Shown here piece after piece: positions 18,916 through 27,800 of a stretch of DNA of 64,000 bases. The stretch is from the NCBI RefSeq assembly GCF_029893635.1, contig NZ_JARXYR010000002.1, positions 1,897,001 through 1,961,000 on the forward strand, written 5' to 3'. Below the pieces are notes generated by a model that was not told where the DNA came from, did no database searches, and was given only the letters and a program-made list of their open reading frames with translations. A program made the position numbers and the translations under genes. How positions within the stretch are numbered: position 1 is the first letter of the stretch; each line of letters starts with the position of its first letter. This stretch comes from Variovorax sp. TBS-050B (GTDB lineage: Bacteria > Pseudomonadota > Gammaproteobacteria > Burkholderiales > Burkholderiaceae_C).

Positions 18916-19395
18916 ATGGTGCAAGATCGGGGTACTTCCATCGTGCAAGACTTCCTACATTCCGAAACAGCGGGCGCGGGCGGCCCGGTGGTGATCGACA
19001 CCAACATCGCGCTCGACCTTCTGGTGTTCGACAACCCCGAGTGCCTGCCGCTCGCTGCCGCGCTGGCCGCGGGCGAGCTGCGCTGGCTCGCCACGCGCGC
19101 GATGCGCGACGAGCTCGCCCGGGTGCTCGGCTACCCGCTGATCGCGGCCCGGCTCGCGCGCCGCGAGATGGCGGCCCAGGCCGTGCTCGCGGCCTTCGAT
19201 GCCCGCGTGCTGATGCTCGACGAGACACCGCCGCGCGCGCCCTGCGTCTGCAAGGACCCCGACGACCAGGTCTTCATCGACCTGGCCGTGGCACGGCGCG
19301 CCCGGCTGCTGAGCAAGGACCAGGCGGTGCTCACGATGCGCAAGCGCCTGGCCGCGCAGGGCGTGGTGGTGCAGGCGGTGCTGGCGATCGGCTAG
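18916..19395 (+). CDS. PIN-domain toxin-like ribonuclease (PIN_3)
   Basis: 159 residues containing a PIN domain from about residue 24. The acidic nuclease residues are visible: Asp28 in VVIDTN, Glu66 in RDELARVLGYP, Asp114/Asp116-117 in CKDPDDQVFIDLA and Asp135 in LLSKDQAVL. These match the putative toxin-component PIN family. No antitoxin gene sits beside it: the upstream neighbour is a divergent secreted protein and the downstream gene is convergent, overlapping by four bases (CTAG). A GTG at 18943 is an alternative start. It may be an orphan RNase rather than a working toxin. Confidence 0.8.
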   Translation: MVQDRGTSIVQDFLHSETAGAGGPVVIDTNIALDLLVFDNPECLPLAAALAAGELRWLATRAMRDELARVLGYPLIAARLARREMAAQAVLAAFDARVLMLDETPPRAPCVCKDPDDQVFIDLAVARRARLLSKDQAVLTMRKRLAAQGVVVQAVLAIG

Positions 19396-20294
19396 ACGGC
19401 GGCGCCGTACCAGCGCCCGAGCAGCCGCGCCACCGCGCGCACGCGCTGGGTGTCGCGGCCCCAGCGGCGGCTCGCGGGCAGGCGCTGGGCCCACTTCATG
19501 CGGCGCGCGGCCTCGGCGATGCGGCGGCGCACGGCCTCGTCGACCTCGGCCAGCGCCGCATGCCAGTGCTGGCCCGCGGCCTCGGGCGCGGCGGCCTCGA
19601 GCATCATCGCGGTGGAATGCAGGAAGCTGAGCCAGTCGCGCGCCTGGCACTCGGCCAGCGTCATGACCTCCGACGGGTCGTCCTCGAAGTCGATGTAGCC
19701 GATCACGCCGTCGGGGCACTGCACCAGGTTGCGGTCGAAGGCCTGGCTCAGGTGCTGGCCGCAGGCGTGCACCTTGGCGATCGCGGCCAGGCCCTCGCGC
19801 CAGACCGCGAGCAGCGCCGCCGGCCCGGCCGCCGCGGCCTGGTCGAGCCGCTCCTGCAGCACCACGGTCGCGCGGCCGCTCTCGCCGAGGTCGGAGATCA
19901 GCAGCCCGTCGGCCTGCTGCGCCAGCACCGCCGGCACGCGCAGGCCCGCGGCCGCGAGCTGGCGCAGGCGCCGCGCCTCGGTCGCGATCGCCGCCTCGCC
20001 GCCCGGGTTGGGCACGGGCTTGATGATGTCGAGCCGTGCCATGCGCGCGACCGCCGCCATCACCCGGTAGCCCCACTTGCCGTGGCGCGGGCCGGCCTTC
20101 TTGAGCCACACGCGCTCGCCGCCGAAGCGGTGGCTCGCCACGTTCTTCTGCTGCCGCGGCAGCATGGTGCGCAGGAATTCCGCATAGTCGCCGGGCGCGG
20201 GCGCCGGGGGCTGCGGCCCGCCCAGCGGCGCCGGCGCCGATGCGACCCCCTTCGCGCTCTGCAGCCGCGCCGAACCGCGTCGCAAGGGATTCAT
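19392..20294 (-). CDS. Kinase-like protein (BUD32/lipopolysaccharide-kinase type)
   Basis: 300 residues with the core of a small atypical protein-kinase fold: ASHRFGGERVWLKKAG gives the N-lobe lysine, AAIATEARRLRQLAAAGLRVPAVLA the C-helix glutamate, AIAKVHACGQHLSQAFDRNLVQ the catalytic loop and YIDFEDDP the metal-binding loop. The family includes bacterial LPS heptose/Kdo kinases and Bud32-like kinases; the substrate is unknown. Its ATG overlaps the stop of the upstream FMN-binding glutamate-synthase-like gene (ATGA), so the two are translated together. An N-terminal 35 residues are Pro/Ala-rich. Confidence 0.7.
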   Translation of the reverse strand: MNPLRRGSARLQSAKGVASAPAPLGGPQPPAPAPGDYAEFLRTMLPRQQKNVASHRFGGERVWLKKAGPRHGKWGYRVMAAVARMARLDIIKPVPNPGGEAAIATEARRLRQLAAAGLRVPAVLAQQADGLLISDLGESGRATVVLQERLDQAAAAGPAALLAVWREGLAAIAKVHACGQHLSQAFDRNLVQCPDGVIGYIDFEDDPSEVMTLAECQARDWLSFLHSTAMMLEAAAPEAAGQHWHAALAEVDEAVRRRIAEAARRMKWAQRLPASRRWGRDTQRVRAVARLLGRWYGAAV

Positions 20295-21997
20295 GCGGCC
20301 AGTGCGATGTTCGACACCAGGCCCTGCTGCGCCTGCGTCAGCGGCTGGAAGCTCTCCGCGCTCGCGAGCGGCCAGTAGGTGCGGAACACGTTGTGCTGCT
20401 TGTCGAGCGGGCCGAGCAGCGCGCCGGGCTGCACCTGCATCACGAGGTTGCTCAGCAGCCGCACCTCGGTGTCGGAGATGCGGCGCACGATGTGGTGCGC
20501 GGTGATCTGCTGCGGATGGTCGAGGCCCGCGGCCTGCACCAGTTCCTGCAGCGCATGCAGCGTGCTGCGGTGGAAGTTGCGCACCCGGTCGGCCTTGGTG
20601 GGCACCACCAGCGCCTGCTGGCGCACCGGGTCCTGCGTGGTCACGCCCGTGGGGCAGTGGCCGGTGTGGCAGGTCTGCGCCTGGATGCAGCCCAGCGCCA
20701 TCATGAAGCCGCGCGCCGCGTTGCACCAGTCGGCGCCCAGCGCCATCATGCGCGCCACGTCGAAGGCCGTGATCACCTTGCCGGCGCAGCCGAGCTTGAT
20801 GCGGTGGCGCAGGTTCACGCCGATCAGCGTGTTGTGCACCAGCAGCAGGCCCTCCTGCAGCGGCGCGCCCACGTGGTCGCTGAACTCGACCGGCGCGGCG
20901 CCCGTGCCGCCCTCGGCGCCGTCCACCACGATGAAGTCGGGCGTGATGCCGGTCGCCTGCATCGCCTTGACGATCGCGAACCACTCCCACGGATGGCCGA
21001 GGCAGAACTTGAAGCCCACCGGCTTGCCGCCCGAGAGCTCGCGCAGCCGGGCGATGAAATGCATCATCTCGATCGGCGTGCCGAAGGCGCTGTGCGCCGC
21101 GGGCGAGACGCAGTCCACGCCCACGCGCACGCCGCGCGCGGCGGCGATCTCGGGCGTGACCTTGGGCGCCGGCAGCACCCCGCCGTGGCCGGGCTTGGCG
21201 CCCTGGCTCAGCTTGATCTCGATCATCTTGACCTGCGGATCGCGCGCGTTCGCGCTGAAGCGCTCGGCGTTGAAGCTGCCGTCGTCGTTGCGGCAGCCGA
21301 AGTAGCCCGAGCCGATCTCCCAGATCAGGTCGCCGCCGTGCACGCGGTGGTGCTGCGAGATCGAGCCCTCGCCGGTGTCGTGCGCGAAGCCGCCCATCTT
21401 CGCGCCCTGGTTGAGCGCGAGGATGGCGTTGGCCGAGAGCGCGCCGAAGCTCATGGCCGAAATGTTGAACACGCTCGCGCTGTAGGGCTGGGTGCAGGGA
21501 TGGTCGGCCGCCGCGTGCGCCGTGCCGCCTTCCACCGAATGCGGCGTGCCGCCGATCACGATGCGGAAATCGTGGTTCTCCAGCCGGGTCGGCCGCATCG
21601 AGTGGTTGATCCACTCGTAGCCCGAAACCGTCACGTCGAGCTGCGTGCCGAAGGGCCGGTTGTCGGGCTCGCCCTTGGCGCGCTGGTAGACCAGCGAGCG
21701 CTGGGCGCGCGAGAACGGCGCGGCCTCGGAATCGCTCTCGATGAAGTACTGCCGCATCTCGGGCCGGATGAACTCCAGCAGGAAGCGCAGGTGGCCGATC
21801 ACCGGGTAGTTGCGCAGGATCGCGTGGCGCGTCTGCCGCAGGTCGTGCACGCCGGTGCCGCTGAGCACCGCGAAGACCACCAGCCCGAGCCAGGCGCCCC
21901 ACAGGTGCGGCGCCAGCAGCACGGCGGCCAGGCTGGCCGCGAGGCCGGCCACGCACAGGGCGAAGGCGGTGTAGCGCGTCGGAAGAAAAGGAGTCAT
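20291..21997 (-). CDS. FMN-binding glutamate-synthase family protein
   Basis: 568 residues. Two N-terminal membrane helices (about 5-55) anchor the protein. The rest is the glutamate-synthase central/FMN barrel: [76 protein letters not shown], then the cysteine cluster [17 protein letters not shown] that binds a 3Fe-4S centre. It lacks the glutaminase domain of true GltB, so the ammonia donor and the real reaction are unknown. The start at 21997 (MTPFLP) is preferred over ATG 22006; neither has a clear ribosome-binding site. Confidence 0.88.
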   Translation of the reverse strand: MTPFLPTRYTAFALCVAGLAASLAAVLLAPHLWGAWLGLVVFAVLSGTGVHDLRQTRHAILRNYPVIGHLRFLLEFIRPEMRQYFIESDSEAAPFSRAQRSLVYQRAKGEPDNRPFGTQLDVTVSGYEWINHSMRPTRLENHDFRIVIGGTPHSVEGGTAHAAADHPCTQPYSASVFNISAMSFGALSANAILALNQGAKMGGFAHDTGEGSISQHHRVHGGDLIWEIGSGYFGCRNDDGSFNAERFSANARDPQVKMIEIKLSQGAKPGHGGVLPAPKVTPEIAAARGVRVGVDCVSPAAHSAFGTPIEMMHFIARLRELSGGKPVGFKFCLGHPWEWFAIVKAMQATGITPDFIVVDGAEGGTGAAPVEFSDHVGAPLQEGLLLVHNTLIGVNLRHRIKLGCAGKVITAFDVARMMALGADWCNAARGFMMALGCIQAQTCHTGHCPTGVTTQDPVRQQALVVPTKADRVRNFHRSTLHALQELVQAAGLDHPQQITAHHIVRRISDTEVRLLSNLVMQVQPGALLGPLDKQHNVFRTYWPLASAESFQPLTQAQQGLVSNIALAA

Positions 21998-22061
21998 CGT
22001 GGGCATGGGAAGGAGAAGGCGGCCGGCCTGCTGCATCATAGAGGGCTGCTCCGGACTTGCC

Positions 22062-22847
22062 ATGACCACTTCCCCCGACACCCCCCCGACCCCCGCCACC
22101 GCCGCCCTCCAGCCCCTCGGCCCCGACGATTTCGATGCGCTCGACCAGGCGCTCGACGCCATGCGCGAGCACGACGAGGAAATCCCCCAGTGGGAATTCT
22201 GCGAGGGCTTCATGGCCGCGCTGATCTGCACCCGCCGCGCCATCGAGCCGGCCGAATACTGGCCCGTGCTGCTCGGCGACGGCTTCGTGCCCGCGCAGCA
22301 CATGGAGTTCGTCTGGAACTGGAAGCGCCGCTGGCGCGAGATCGAGCAGGGCCTCGACGCCGACGTGCAGTCGCTCGAGGACGAGCGCAGCTGGCAGCCC
22401 GAGGTGCTCGACACCCGCGGCGCGATCGCCTCGCTGCCCGAGGAGGAGCGCGCAGAGGTCGAGGGCGAGGAAATTCCCTCGTTCGCCCAGGTGTGGGCGC
22501 TCGGCTTCATGTACGCGGTCGAGAACTGGCCCGAGGAATGGGCCGCGCCGCGCGACAAGGAAGCCGCGCAGATGCTCGACGACGCGCTCGACAACATCGT
22601 CGCGCTGACCGAGGACGACAAGGCGAAGCCCACGCTCTCGATGTACAGCGACGACGCCCCGCCGAGCGTGAGCCAGCAGCGGCTCGACGACTTCGGCGCC
22701 GCGATCTGGGCCGTCTACGACCTGCGCCAGCTCTGGAAGAGCCTGGGCCCGCGCGTGCAGTCGGTGCGGAAGGACGCAGAGCCCGGCCGCAACGATCCCT
22801 GCCCCTGCGGCAGCGGAAAAAAATACAAGAAGTGCCACGGCCAGTAG
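22062..22847 (+). CDS. UPF0149/YecA-family protein with SEC-C zinc motif
   Basis: 261 residues. The N-terminal two thirds is a YecA/YgfB-like helical, acidic domain ([19 protein letters not shown]... [12 protein letters not shown]). The C-terminus is the SEC-C zinc-binding motif [17 protein letters not shown], the same metal tail found in SecA. The function is unknown; SEC-C proteins are often linked to protein export or RNA handling. It is transcribed divergently from the glutamate-synthase-like gene with 64 bases between. Confidence 0.82.
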   Translation: MTTSPDTPPTPATAALQPLGPDDFDALDQALDAMREHDEEIPQWEFCEGFMAALICTRRAIEPAEYWPVLLGDGFVPAQHMEFVWNWKRRWREIEQGLDADVQSLEDERSWQPEVLDTRGAIASLPEEERAEVEGEEIPSFAQVWALGFMYAVENWPEEWAAPRDKEAAQMLDDALDNIVALTEDDKAKPTLSMYSDDAPPSVSQQRLDDFGAAIWAVYDLRQLWKSLGPRVQSVRKDAEPGRNDPCPCGSGKKYKKCHGQ

Positions 22848-22862
22848 CCGCGGCCGGCCGCT

Positions 22863-23180
22863 TCAGATCTTGAAGGCGCGCTGGATGTCGGCCCGCACGA
22901 GGTCGGCGTACTCGCGGTGCTTGCGGATGTAGCCCGCGATGAACTGGCACACCGGGATCACGTGCAGCCCGCGCGCGCGGGCGTCGTCGAGCACATGCCG
23001 CGCGAGGCCCGAGCCCACGCCCTTGCCCTCGAAGGCGGACAGCACCTCGGTGTGCGTGAACATGATCGCGTCGGTCAGCAGGTTGTATTCGGCGTAGCCC
23101 GCGAGCTGGCCGTCGAGCATGGCTTCGTAGCGGTGCTGGGCGGCGTTGTCGGCGATGGCGAGGGGGGTCTTGTCGGTCAT
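22863..23180 (-). CDS. Small GNAT-type N-acetyltransferase (COG2388-like)
   Basis: 105 residues, the size of the minimal GNAT branch that uses acetyl-CoA on an unknown small acceptor. FEGKGVGSGLARHVLDDARARGLHVIPVCQFIAGYIRKH contains the acetyl-CoA pyrophosphate loop (G-K-G-V-G-S) and the late cysteine and tyrosine typical of this group. Its ATG overlaps the upstream SnoaL-like gene stop by four bases, so the pair form an operon. Confidence 0.85.
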   Translation of the reverse strand: MTDKTPLAIADNAAQHRYEAMLDGQLAGYAEYNLLTDAIMFTHTEVLSAFEGKGVGSGLARHVLDDARARGLHVIPVCQFIAGYIRKHREYADLVRADIQRAFKI

Positions 23181-23671
23181 GGTTCGCGTGCGAGGTAGGT
23201 GGCGAGATTGGCGGCCGCGGTGGCGCGGACCTTGTTGCGCAGCATCGGCGTCCAGCCGAGGAACAGCCCGGGCGCGCCGAGCGCCTGGCGCGACCAGCGC
23301 CAGAAATCGAAGCTGTCGCGGTGGGTGGCGATCAGCCCCTCGGGCGTGAAGCCGAAGCGCGCGTCGATGCTGTTGTCGACCAGCCGGCCGGTGCTGCTGA
23401 ATCGGTAGTGTGCGTCCCAGTGGGCCCGGCCGCTCGTCTCGTCGGCCTGCACGTCGCGCCAGCGCAGCTGCCAGACGTCGGCGCCCTTGGCGCGCGTCGC
23501 GTCGCAGAGCATGCGCCACATGCCGCCCACGTGGCGGCGGCCGCGCAGCGAGAAGGCCTCGTCGTCGAAGGCCGCGTCGTCCGCGTAGCAGGCGGCCATG
23601 GTGCGGGCGTCGAGCCGCGAGAAGGCGTCGTAGAAGCGCTCGATGGTCCGGGCGTTGGCTTCTGCTGTCAT
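23177..23671 (-). CDS. SnoaL/NTF2-like fold protein
   Basis: 164 residues with the NTF2-like pattern: an opening helix NARTIERFYDAFSRLDARTMAACYADDAAFDDEAF, then alternating strands ending WRWSRQALG. Proteins of this type may be hydrolases, isomerases or plain binding domains; no catalytic residues can be assigned here. The start at 23671 is an ATG, preceded in the message by AAGGG. It is divergent from the LuxR-type gene. Confidence 0.8.
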   Translation of the reverse strand: MTAEANARTIERFYDAFSRLDARTMAACYADDAAFDDEAFSLRGRRHVGGMWRMLCDATRAKGADVWQLRWRDVQADETSGRAHWDAHYRFSSTGRLVDNSIDARFGFTPEGLIATHRDSFDFWRWSRQALGAPGLFLGWTPMLRNKVRATAAANLATYLAREP

Positions 23672-23813
23672 GAGGCCCTTCCTTGTTTTGTACGATGGAC
23701 GATGCCGGCCGCGGGAACGTCCCTGCGGCGCGGCATCATAGACGGCGCGCGGCCGACGCGCGCGCCGTGCACGACACGCGGGTCCCGACAGCGGCCCGCC
23801 CGGAGGCGACATC

Positions 23814-24573
23814 ATGGCGGAAGCGCTCAACGACTGGCAGTTCATCGAGGCGGTTCTGGCGGCGCGCACGCTCGCCGAGGTGGAGCGCATCAGCCGCAGC
23901 GCCATGGCGGCCATGGGCTTCAACCACTGCGCCTACGTGCTGAAACGGCCTGCGCCGGTGCCGGAACCGGCGGGCGGCGATCCGCTCTTCTTCTTCCCAC
24001 GACCTGCCCGAGGACTGGGCCAGGACGCGTTACGCGTCGCTGCGCAGCAGCGCCGGCGAAGCGGCCGATGCGCGCGTGCAGCACGTGCGCGCCGGCATGC
24101 CCGCCACCGCGTGGAGCTGGCTCGGGGAGGTCAGCCACACGCGCATGGACATCGGCCAGCGCGCGAAGGGGCTGCTGCGCAGTGCCGGCGAGCACGGCCT
24201 CAAGGCCGGCCTGACGGTTCCGCTCTGGACGCCGGGCATCCACTGGGCCTTCATGACCCTCACCACCGACGCGACCGCGGATCTGCGCGAACTGCGCTCC
24301 ACGCTCGGGCCGATGAACTACTTCGCTTCCTGCCTGCATTCGACCGTGCGCCGCCTGCAGGGCGATCGCCACGTGCCGCGCCTGAGCGCGCGGCAGCGCG
24401 AGGTGCTGCACTGGGTGGCCAGCGGCAAGTCGACCTGGGACATCTCCGAGATCCTGAACATCAGCGAGCGCACGGTCTACTTCCATCTCGACGGCGCCGC
24501 CCGCAAGCTCGACACGCAGGGGCGCATGGCCACCTGCGCACGCGCGCTGGCGCTCGGCCTTCTGCATCCCTGA
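23814..24573 (+). pseudogene. LuxR-family autoinducer-binding regulator, interrupted by a frameshift
   Basis: Two reading frames together make one LuxR-type protein of about 252 residues. The N-terminal part (frame of 23814, MAEALNDWQFIEAVLAARTLAEVERISRSAMAAMGFNHCAYVL) runs to about 23994. The rest continues in the next frame from about 23995 (SHDLPEDWARTRYASL, AWSWLGEV, GLTVPLW) to a GerE helix-turn-helix (LSARQREVLHWVASGKSTWDISEILNISERTVYFHL) and the TGA at 24571-24573. The switch lies in CTTCTTCTTCCC and corresponds to one surplus base. It follows GGAGG. This could be a sequencing error, a dead gene, or slippage in the repeated CTT run. The binding and DNA-binding domains are otherwise intact. 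Confidence 0.8.
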
Positions 24574-24585
24574 GCGGACCGGAGG

Positions 24586-24609
24586 ACCCCTGTCGCAACC
24601 GACAGGGGT
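24586..24609. promoter_or_regulatory. 24-bp perfect palindrome, lux-box-like
   Basis: ACCCCTGTCG, four bases CAAC, then CGACAGGGGT: ten-base arms without mismatch. It contains CT-N12-AG, the spacing of LuxR-type boxes. It starts 13 bases after the LuxR-like stop and its centre lies about 110 bases before the ATG at 24708. No run of T follows, so it is not a terminator. Confidence 0.7.
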
Positions 24610-24707
24610 GGCGCGCCGGCCGCGCGCGCCGCTGCTTCAATCGCCGCGAAGCGCATGCGAGGCCCCGCGACGGGCGCCCCGCGGCAGCGCATTCGAGGAA
24701 TGGAGCC

Positions 24708-25907
24708 ATGAGCGAACGCCGGAATTTCGTGCGTCTTCTGGGAGGTGGCATCGTGGTCGCGGCGGGAGCCACGGCGTTCGCGACCTGGTGGCTGAACGAC
24801 GAGGTGCCTGCCGCCGCGCTGGAGGCGTGGCAGGGCCCCCGCGGCGAGCGCGACCCGCGCCGCCGTGCGATCGCCTATGCGGTGACGGCACCGACCGCCT
24901 ACAACGCCCAGCCCTGGGTGGTAGACCTGCGCGAACCCGATGCGATCGTGCTCTTCTGCGACCGCGGACGGCTGCATCTCGAGAGCGATCCGTTCGGCCG
25001 CCAGGCGCTGATCGGCCACGGCGCGTTCATCGAGCTGCTGGTGATGGCACTGGCGCAGCACGGCCTGCGCGCCGTGGTGCAGCTCTGGCCGCAGGGCGAG
25101 CCCGGCCGCGATCCGCGCCACTGGCACGACCTGCCCGTGGCACGGCTGCGGCTTTCGGACGGCGGCGCGCCCGATCCGCTGTTCGCGCACGTGCTGCGCC
25201 GGCGCACCCCGCGGCAGCGCTTCGACACCGGCCGCGCGGTCTCGTCCGAGGTCCTGCAGGGGCTCGACGCCGCGGTTCCCGCGCACGGGGTGGTGCAGTC
25301 CGGCGGCACGGTCGATCCCGCGCGCGTGCGGCCGCTGCGCCGGCTGTGCATGGCGGCGGCGCGGCTGGAAATCAGCACCCCGGGCACCGGGCTCGAGAAC
25401 CTGCGGCAGCAGCGCATCGGGCCGCGGGAGATCCTCGCGCACCGCGACGGCCTGGCGGTGAACGAGCCGGCGCTGCGCCTGGCGGCGGCGCTCGGGCAGC
25501 TCGACCGCAGCACGCCGGCGCCCGAAGACAGCGGCTGGTTCAGGCAGATGCTGGGGATGCACGAGGAACAGGCCGCAACGGCGATGGGTTTCGTCTGGCT
25601 CAGCACGCGCGGCAACAGCCGCACCGAGCAGATCGAGGCCGGGCGCGCCTTCGTGCGGCAGCAGCTGCACGCCACCGGCCTGGGGCTCGGCATGCAGCCG
25701 ATGAGCCAGCCGCTGGAGGAATTTGCCGAGATGGCGCCGCACCGTGCGGCGGCGCACGACATGCTGCTCGGCGGCCCGCTGCCGGCATGCGATGCGCGCC
25801 GCGCCGGCGCGGGTGCCACGCTGCAGATGATCTGCCGCGTCGGCTATCCGATGGCGCCCGTGCCGCCCGCGCCGCGGCGGCCGCTGCAGTCCTTCGTGCG
25901 GGCCTGA
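24708..25907 (+). CDS. Tat-exported nitroreductase-like (Acg family) protein
   Basis: 399 residues. The start ERRNFVRLLGGGIVVAAGATAFATWW is a twin-arginine signal or anchor, so the protein probably sits folded in the periplasm. The body contains AIAYAVTAPTAYNAQPWVVDL and RRRTPRQRFDTGRAVSSEVLQ, the two blocks seen in FMN-dependent Acg/nitroreductase-like proteins, and a late LGLGMQPMSQPLEEF. Flavin binding is inferred, not shown. The lux-box-like palindrome upstream suggests control by the adjacent LuxR protein. ATG 24708 follows GGAG. The frame is open far upstream only by chance, through the LuxR gene. Confidence 0.75.
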   Translation: MSERRNFVRLLGGGIVVAAGATAFATWWLNDEVPAAALEAWQGPRGERDPRRRAIAYAVTAPTAYNAQPWVVDLREPDAIVLFCDRGRLHLESDPFGRQALIGHGAFIELLVMALAQHGLRAVVQLWPQGEPGRDPRHWHDLPVARLRLSDGGAPDPLFAHVLRRRTPRQRFDTGRAVSSEVLQGLDAAVPAHGVVQSGGTVDPARVRPLRRLCMAAARLEISTPGTGLENLRQQRIGPREILAHRDGLAVNEPALRLAAALGQLDRSTPAPEDSGWFRQMLGMHEEQAATAMGFVWLSTRGNSRTEQIEAGRAFVRQQLHATGLGLGMQPMSQPLEEFAEMAPHRAAAHDMLLGGPLPACDARRAGAGATLQMICRVGYPMAPVPPAPRRPLQSFVRA

Positions 25908-25916
25908 GCGGCCGGT

Positions 25917-26444
25917 TCAGGTCCGGCCGGGTTGGCCGAGCAGCACCACCAGCGCCTGCAGCGCGCACTGCACCGTGGCCGCGCGCACCGCGGCCCGGTC
26001 GCCGTCGAAGCGGCGGCGCTCGGTGCGCACCTGGCCGTCGACCGACCAGCCGAACCACACGGTGCCGACGGGTTTCTCGGGGCTGCCGCCCGTCGGGCCC
26101 GCCACGCCCGTCACCGCCACCGCCACGCGCGCGCCCGAGCGCGCGGCGGCGCCCTCGGCCATCGCGCGCGCCACGGGTTCGCTGACGGCGCCATGGGCCG
26201 CGATCAGCGCCGCATCCACGCCCAGCATCTCGGTCTTGGCCGCGTTCGAGTAGGTGACGAAGCCGCGGTCGAACCAGGCGCTGGAGCCCGCGAGTTCGGT
26301 GCAGGCGCCCGCGATCAGCCCGCCGGTGCAGCTTTCGGCCGTGGCCATGGTCCAGCCTTTGTCGAGCAGCAGTTCGGCCAGCGCCGCGACCAGCGCAGGC
26401 GTGTCGGCATCGGCGGAAGGCTGCGGAGGAAGCGTCGGTTGCAT
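25917..26444 (-). CDS. pncC: CinA-family nicotinamide-nucleotide amidase
   Basis: 175 residues, the stand-alone CinA C-terminal amidase that turns NMN into nicotinate mononucleotide in NAD recycling. The motif AESCTGGLIAGACTELAGSSAWFDRGFVTYSNAAK and the block VAVTGVAGPTGGSPEKPVGTVW are diagnostic. The ATG at 26444 follows GGTGAG; another ATG at 26456 would overlap the pgpA stop and add four residues. It is co-directional with and directly behind pgpA, with probable coupling. Confidence 0.9.
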   Translation of the reverse strand: MQPTLPPQPSADADTPALVAALAELLLDKGWTMATAESCTGGLIAGACTELAGSSAWFDRGFVTYSNAAKTEMLGVDAALIAAHGAVSEPVARAMAEGAAARSGARVAVAVTGVAGPTGGSPEKPVGTVWFGWSVDGQVRTERRRFDGDRAAVRAATVQCALQALVVLLGQPGRT

Positions 26445-26449
26445 CGGGC

Positions 26450-27004
26450 TCACCATGCGCGCCAGAGCGCAATCACCAGCAGCGTGCAGAAGGCCGCCAC
26501 CAGATCGTCGAAAAGAATGCCGAAGCCCGCGCGCCACCAGTTCACCGGTGCGCCGGCCGGCGTCTTGTAGAGCGCATCGGCCCAGCCGACCGGCCCGGGC
26601 TTGACCGCGTCGAAGAAGCGGAACAGGCCGAAGGCCACCGCCTGCGCGAGCAGCCCGGCCGGCGTCACGAGCCACAGCACGAGCCAGAACGCCACCACCT
26701 CGTCCCAGACCACGCAGCCCGGATCGGTCACGCCGAGGTCGCGCGCCGTGATGCTGCAGGCCCACCAGCCGAGCGGCAGCGAGGCCAGGATGATCCAGCC
26801 GATGGTGGCCGGCGAGAACCAGAGCTGCATCACCGCGAAGGCCGCCCAGGCCCAGAGCGTGCCCACGGTGCCCGGCGCCATGCGCGGCAGCCCGGCGCCG
26901 AAGCCCAGGGCGATCAGGTGCGCCGGGTGCGCGCGCAGGAAGGCGGCGGTGGGGCGTGGCGGCGCGGAGGCGGAAGGAGGAAGAACGGAGGGATCGGCTT
27001 GCAT
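26450..27004 (-). CDS. pgpA: Phosphatidylglycerophosphatase A
   Basis: 184 residues. Removes the phosphate from phosphatidylglycerophosphate in the inner membrane during phospholipid synthesis. Motifs are IALGFGAGLPRMAPGTVGTLWAW near the N-terminus, DPGCVVWDEVVAFW carrying the catalytic acidic residues, and FGLFRFFDAVKPGPVGWAD. About four membrane helices are present. The stop lies six bases before the preferred pncC ATG. Confidence 0.94.
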   Translation of the reverse strand: MQADPSVLPPSASAPPRPTAAFLRAHPAHLIALGFGAGLPRMAPGTVGTLWAWAAFAVMQLWFSPATIGWIILASLPLGWWACSITARDLGVTDPGCVVWDEVVAFWLVLWLVTPAGLLAQAVAFGLFRFFDAVKPGPVGWADALYKTPAGAPVNWWRAGFGILFDDLVAAFCTLLVIALWRAW

Positions 27005-27080
27005 CGCCCCGGAGTGTCGCGCATCCGGCGCACGCCGTATGCTCGGCGCCTCGTCTTTTGCGCGCGAGCGCCATCACGCC

Positions 27081-27800
27081 ATGCACATCACCTCCGCCCG
27101 AATCGGCCGTTTCCGCGCGCTCTGCGCCTGCCTCGTCTTCGGACTGCTGCTCGCGGCCTGCGGCAGCAAGGAACCCGCGCAGCGCGCCGCCTTCATCGGC
27201 TTCCTGCAGGCGCGCGTGCTCGACAAGCCGGGCCTGCGCGTGCCCGCGCCCACGGCCGAGGAAAAGGCCTCGTTCGGCGACTATGCGCAGCACTACGCGG
27301 TGATCGCCGATTTCAACGAGGGCATGAACAAGTCCGTCAGCCAGCCGATGACCCAGGTCATGGCCAAGGGCGCGCTGCGCTCGGTCGCCGACCTGGCGGC
27401 GCGGCGCGACGACATCCAGGCCGCGAAGCAGGGCCTGGGCGGCCTGCGCACCGCGCTCGACCAGGAGCTCGCCAAGGCCGACGGCGCGCGCGCCAGGCTG
27501 CAGCAGCCCGACGACCTCAAGGCGGTCTACGACAAGGCCTACGAGAAGACCGTCTCGGCGCCCGCCGCCACCTTCAAGGAGGTGTTCCCCGCGCTCGACG
27601 GCGTGTTCGACGGCGCGCTCGCGCTCGGCGACTACATCGAGAAGAACAAGGCCAAGATCCAGGTCTCGGGGACGACGCTGCGCGTCACCGATCCGGCCGT
27701 GCAGGCCGAGCTCGACCGGATGCTGCAGGCGCTCAACGGCCAGTCGAAGGCGATCAACGCCGCGCAGGCCAAGATGCAGGCGATGGTGCGCGGGTCCTGA
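27081..27800 (+). CDS. DUF3053-family lipoprotein
   Basis: 239 residues with a lipoprotein signal peptide ending LLLAACGSKEP; Cys27 would be lipidated. The rest is a helical, charged periplasmic domain (EPAQRAAFIGFLQARVLDKPGLRVPAPT, later KALNGQSKAINAAQAKMQ-type coils) as in the DUF3053/YiaF family, whose role is unknown. It abuts the convergent thiL gene with no gap. A possible -10, TATGCT, lies at about 27038. Confidence 0.75.
   Translation: MHITSARIGRFRALCACLVFGLLLAACGSKEPAQRAAFIGFLQARVLDKPGLRVPAPTAEEKASFGDYAQHYAVIADFNEGMNKSVSQPMTQVMAKGALRSVADLAARRDDIQAAKQGLGGLRTALDQELAKADGARARLQQPDDLKAVYDKAYEKTVSAPAATFKEVFPALDGVFDGALALGDYIEKNKAKIQVSGTTLRVTDPAVQAELDRMLQALNGQSKAINAAQAKMQAMVRGS

Noticed and set aside
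24586..24609. The palindrome as an intrinsic terminator for the LuxR gene
   Set aside because: No T-run follows the second arm; the next bases are GGCGCGCC. The symmetry and CT-N12-AG spacing fit an operator better.
23814..25907. A single 697-codon protein joining the LuxR start to the nitroreductase
   Set aside because: The middle of this frame is Arg/Ala-rich and lacks the LuxR domains, which continue in the neighbouring frame; the nitroreductase has its own ribosome-binding site and Tat signal at 24708.
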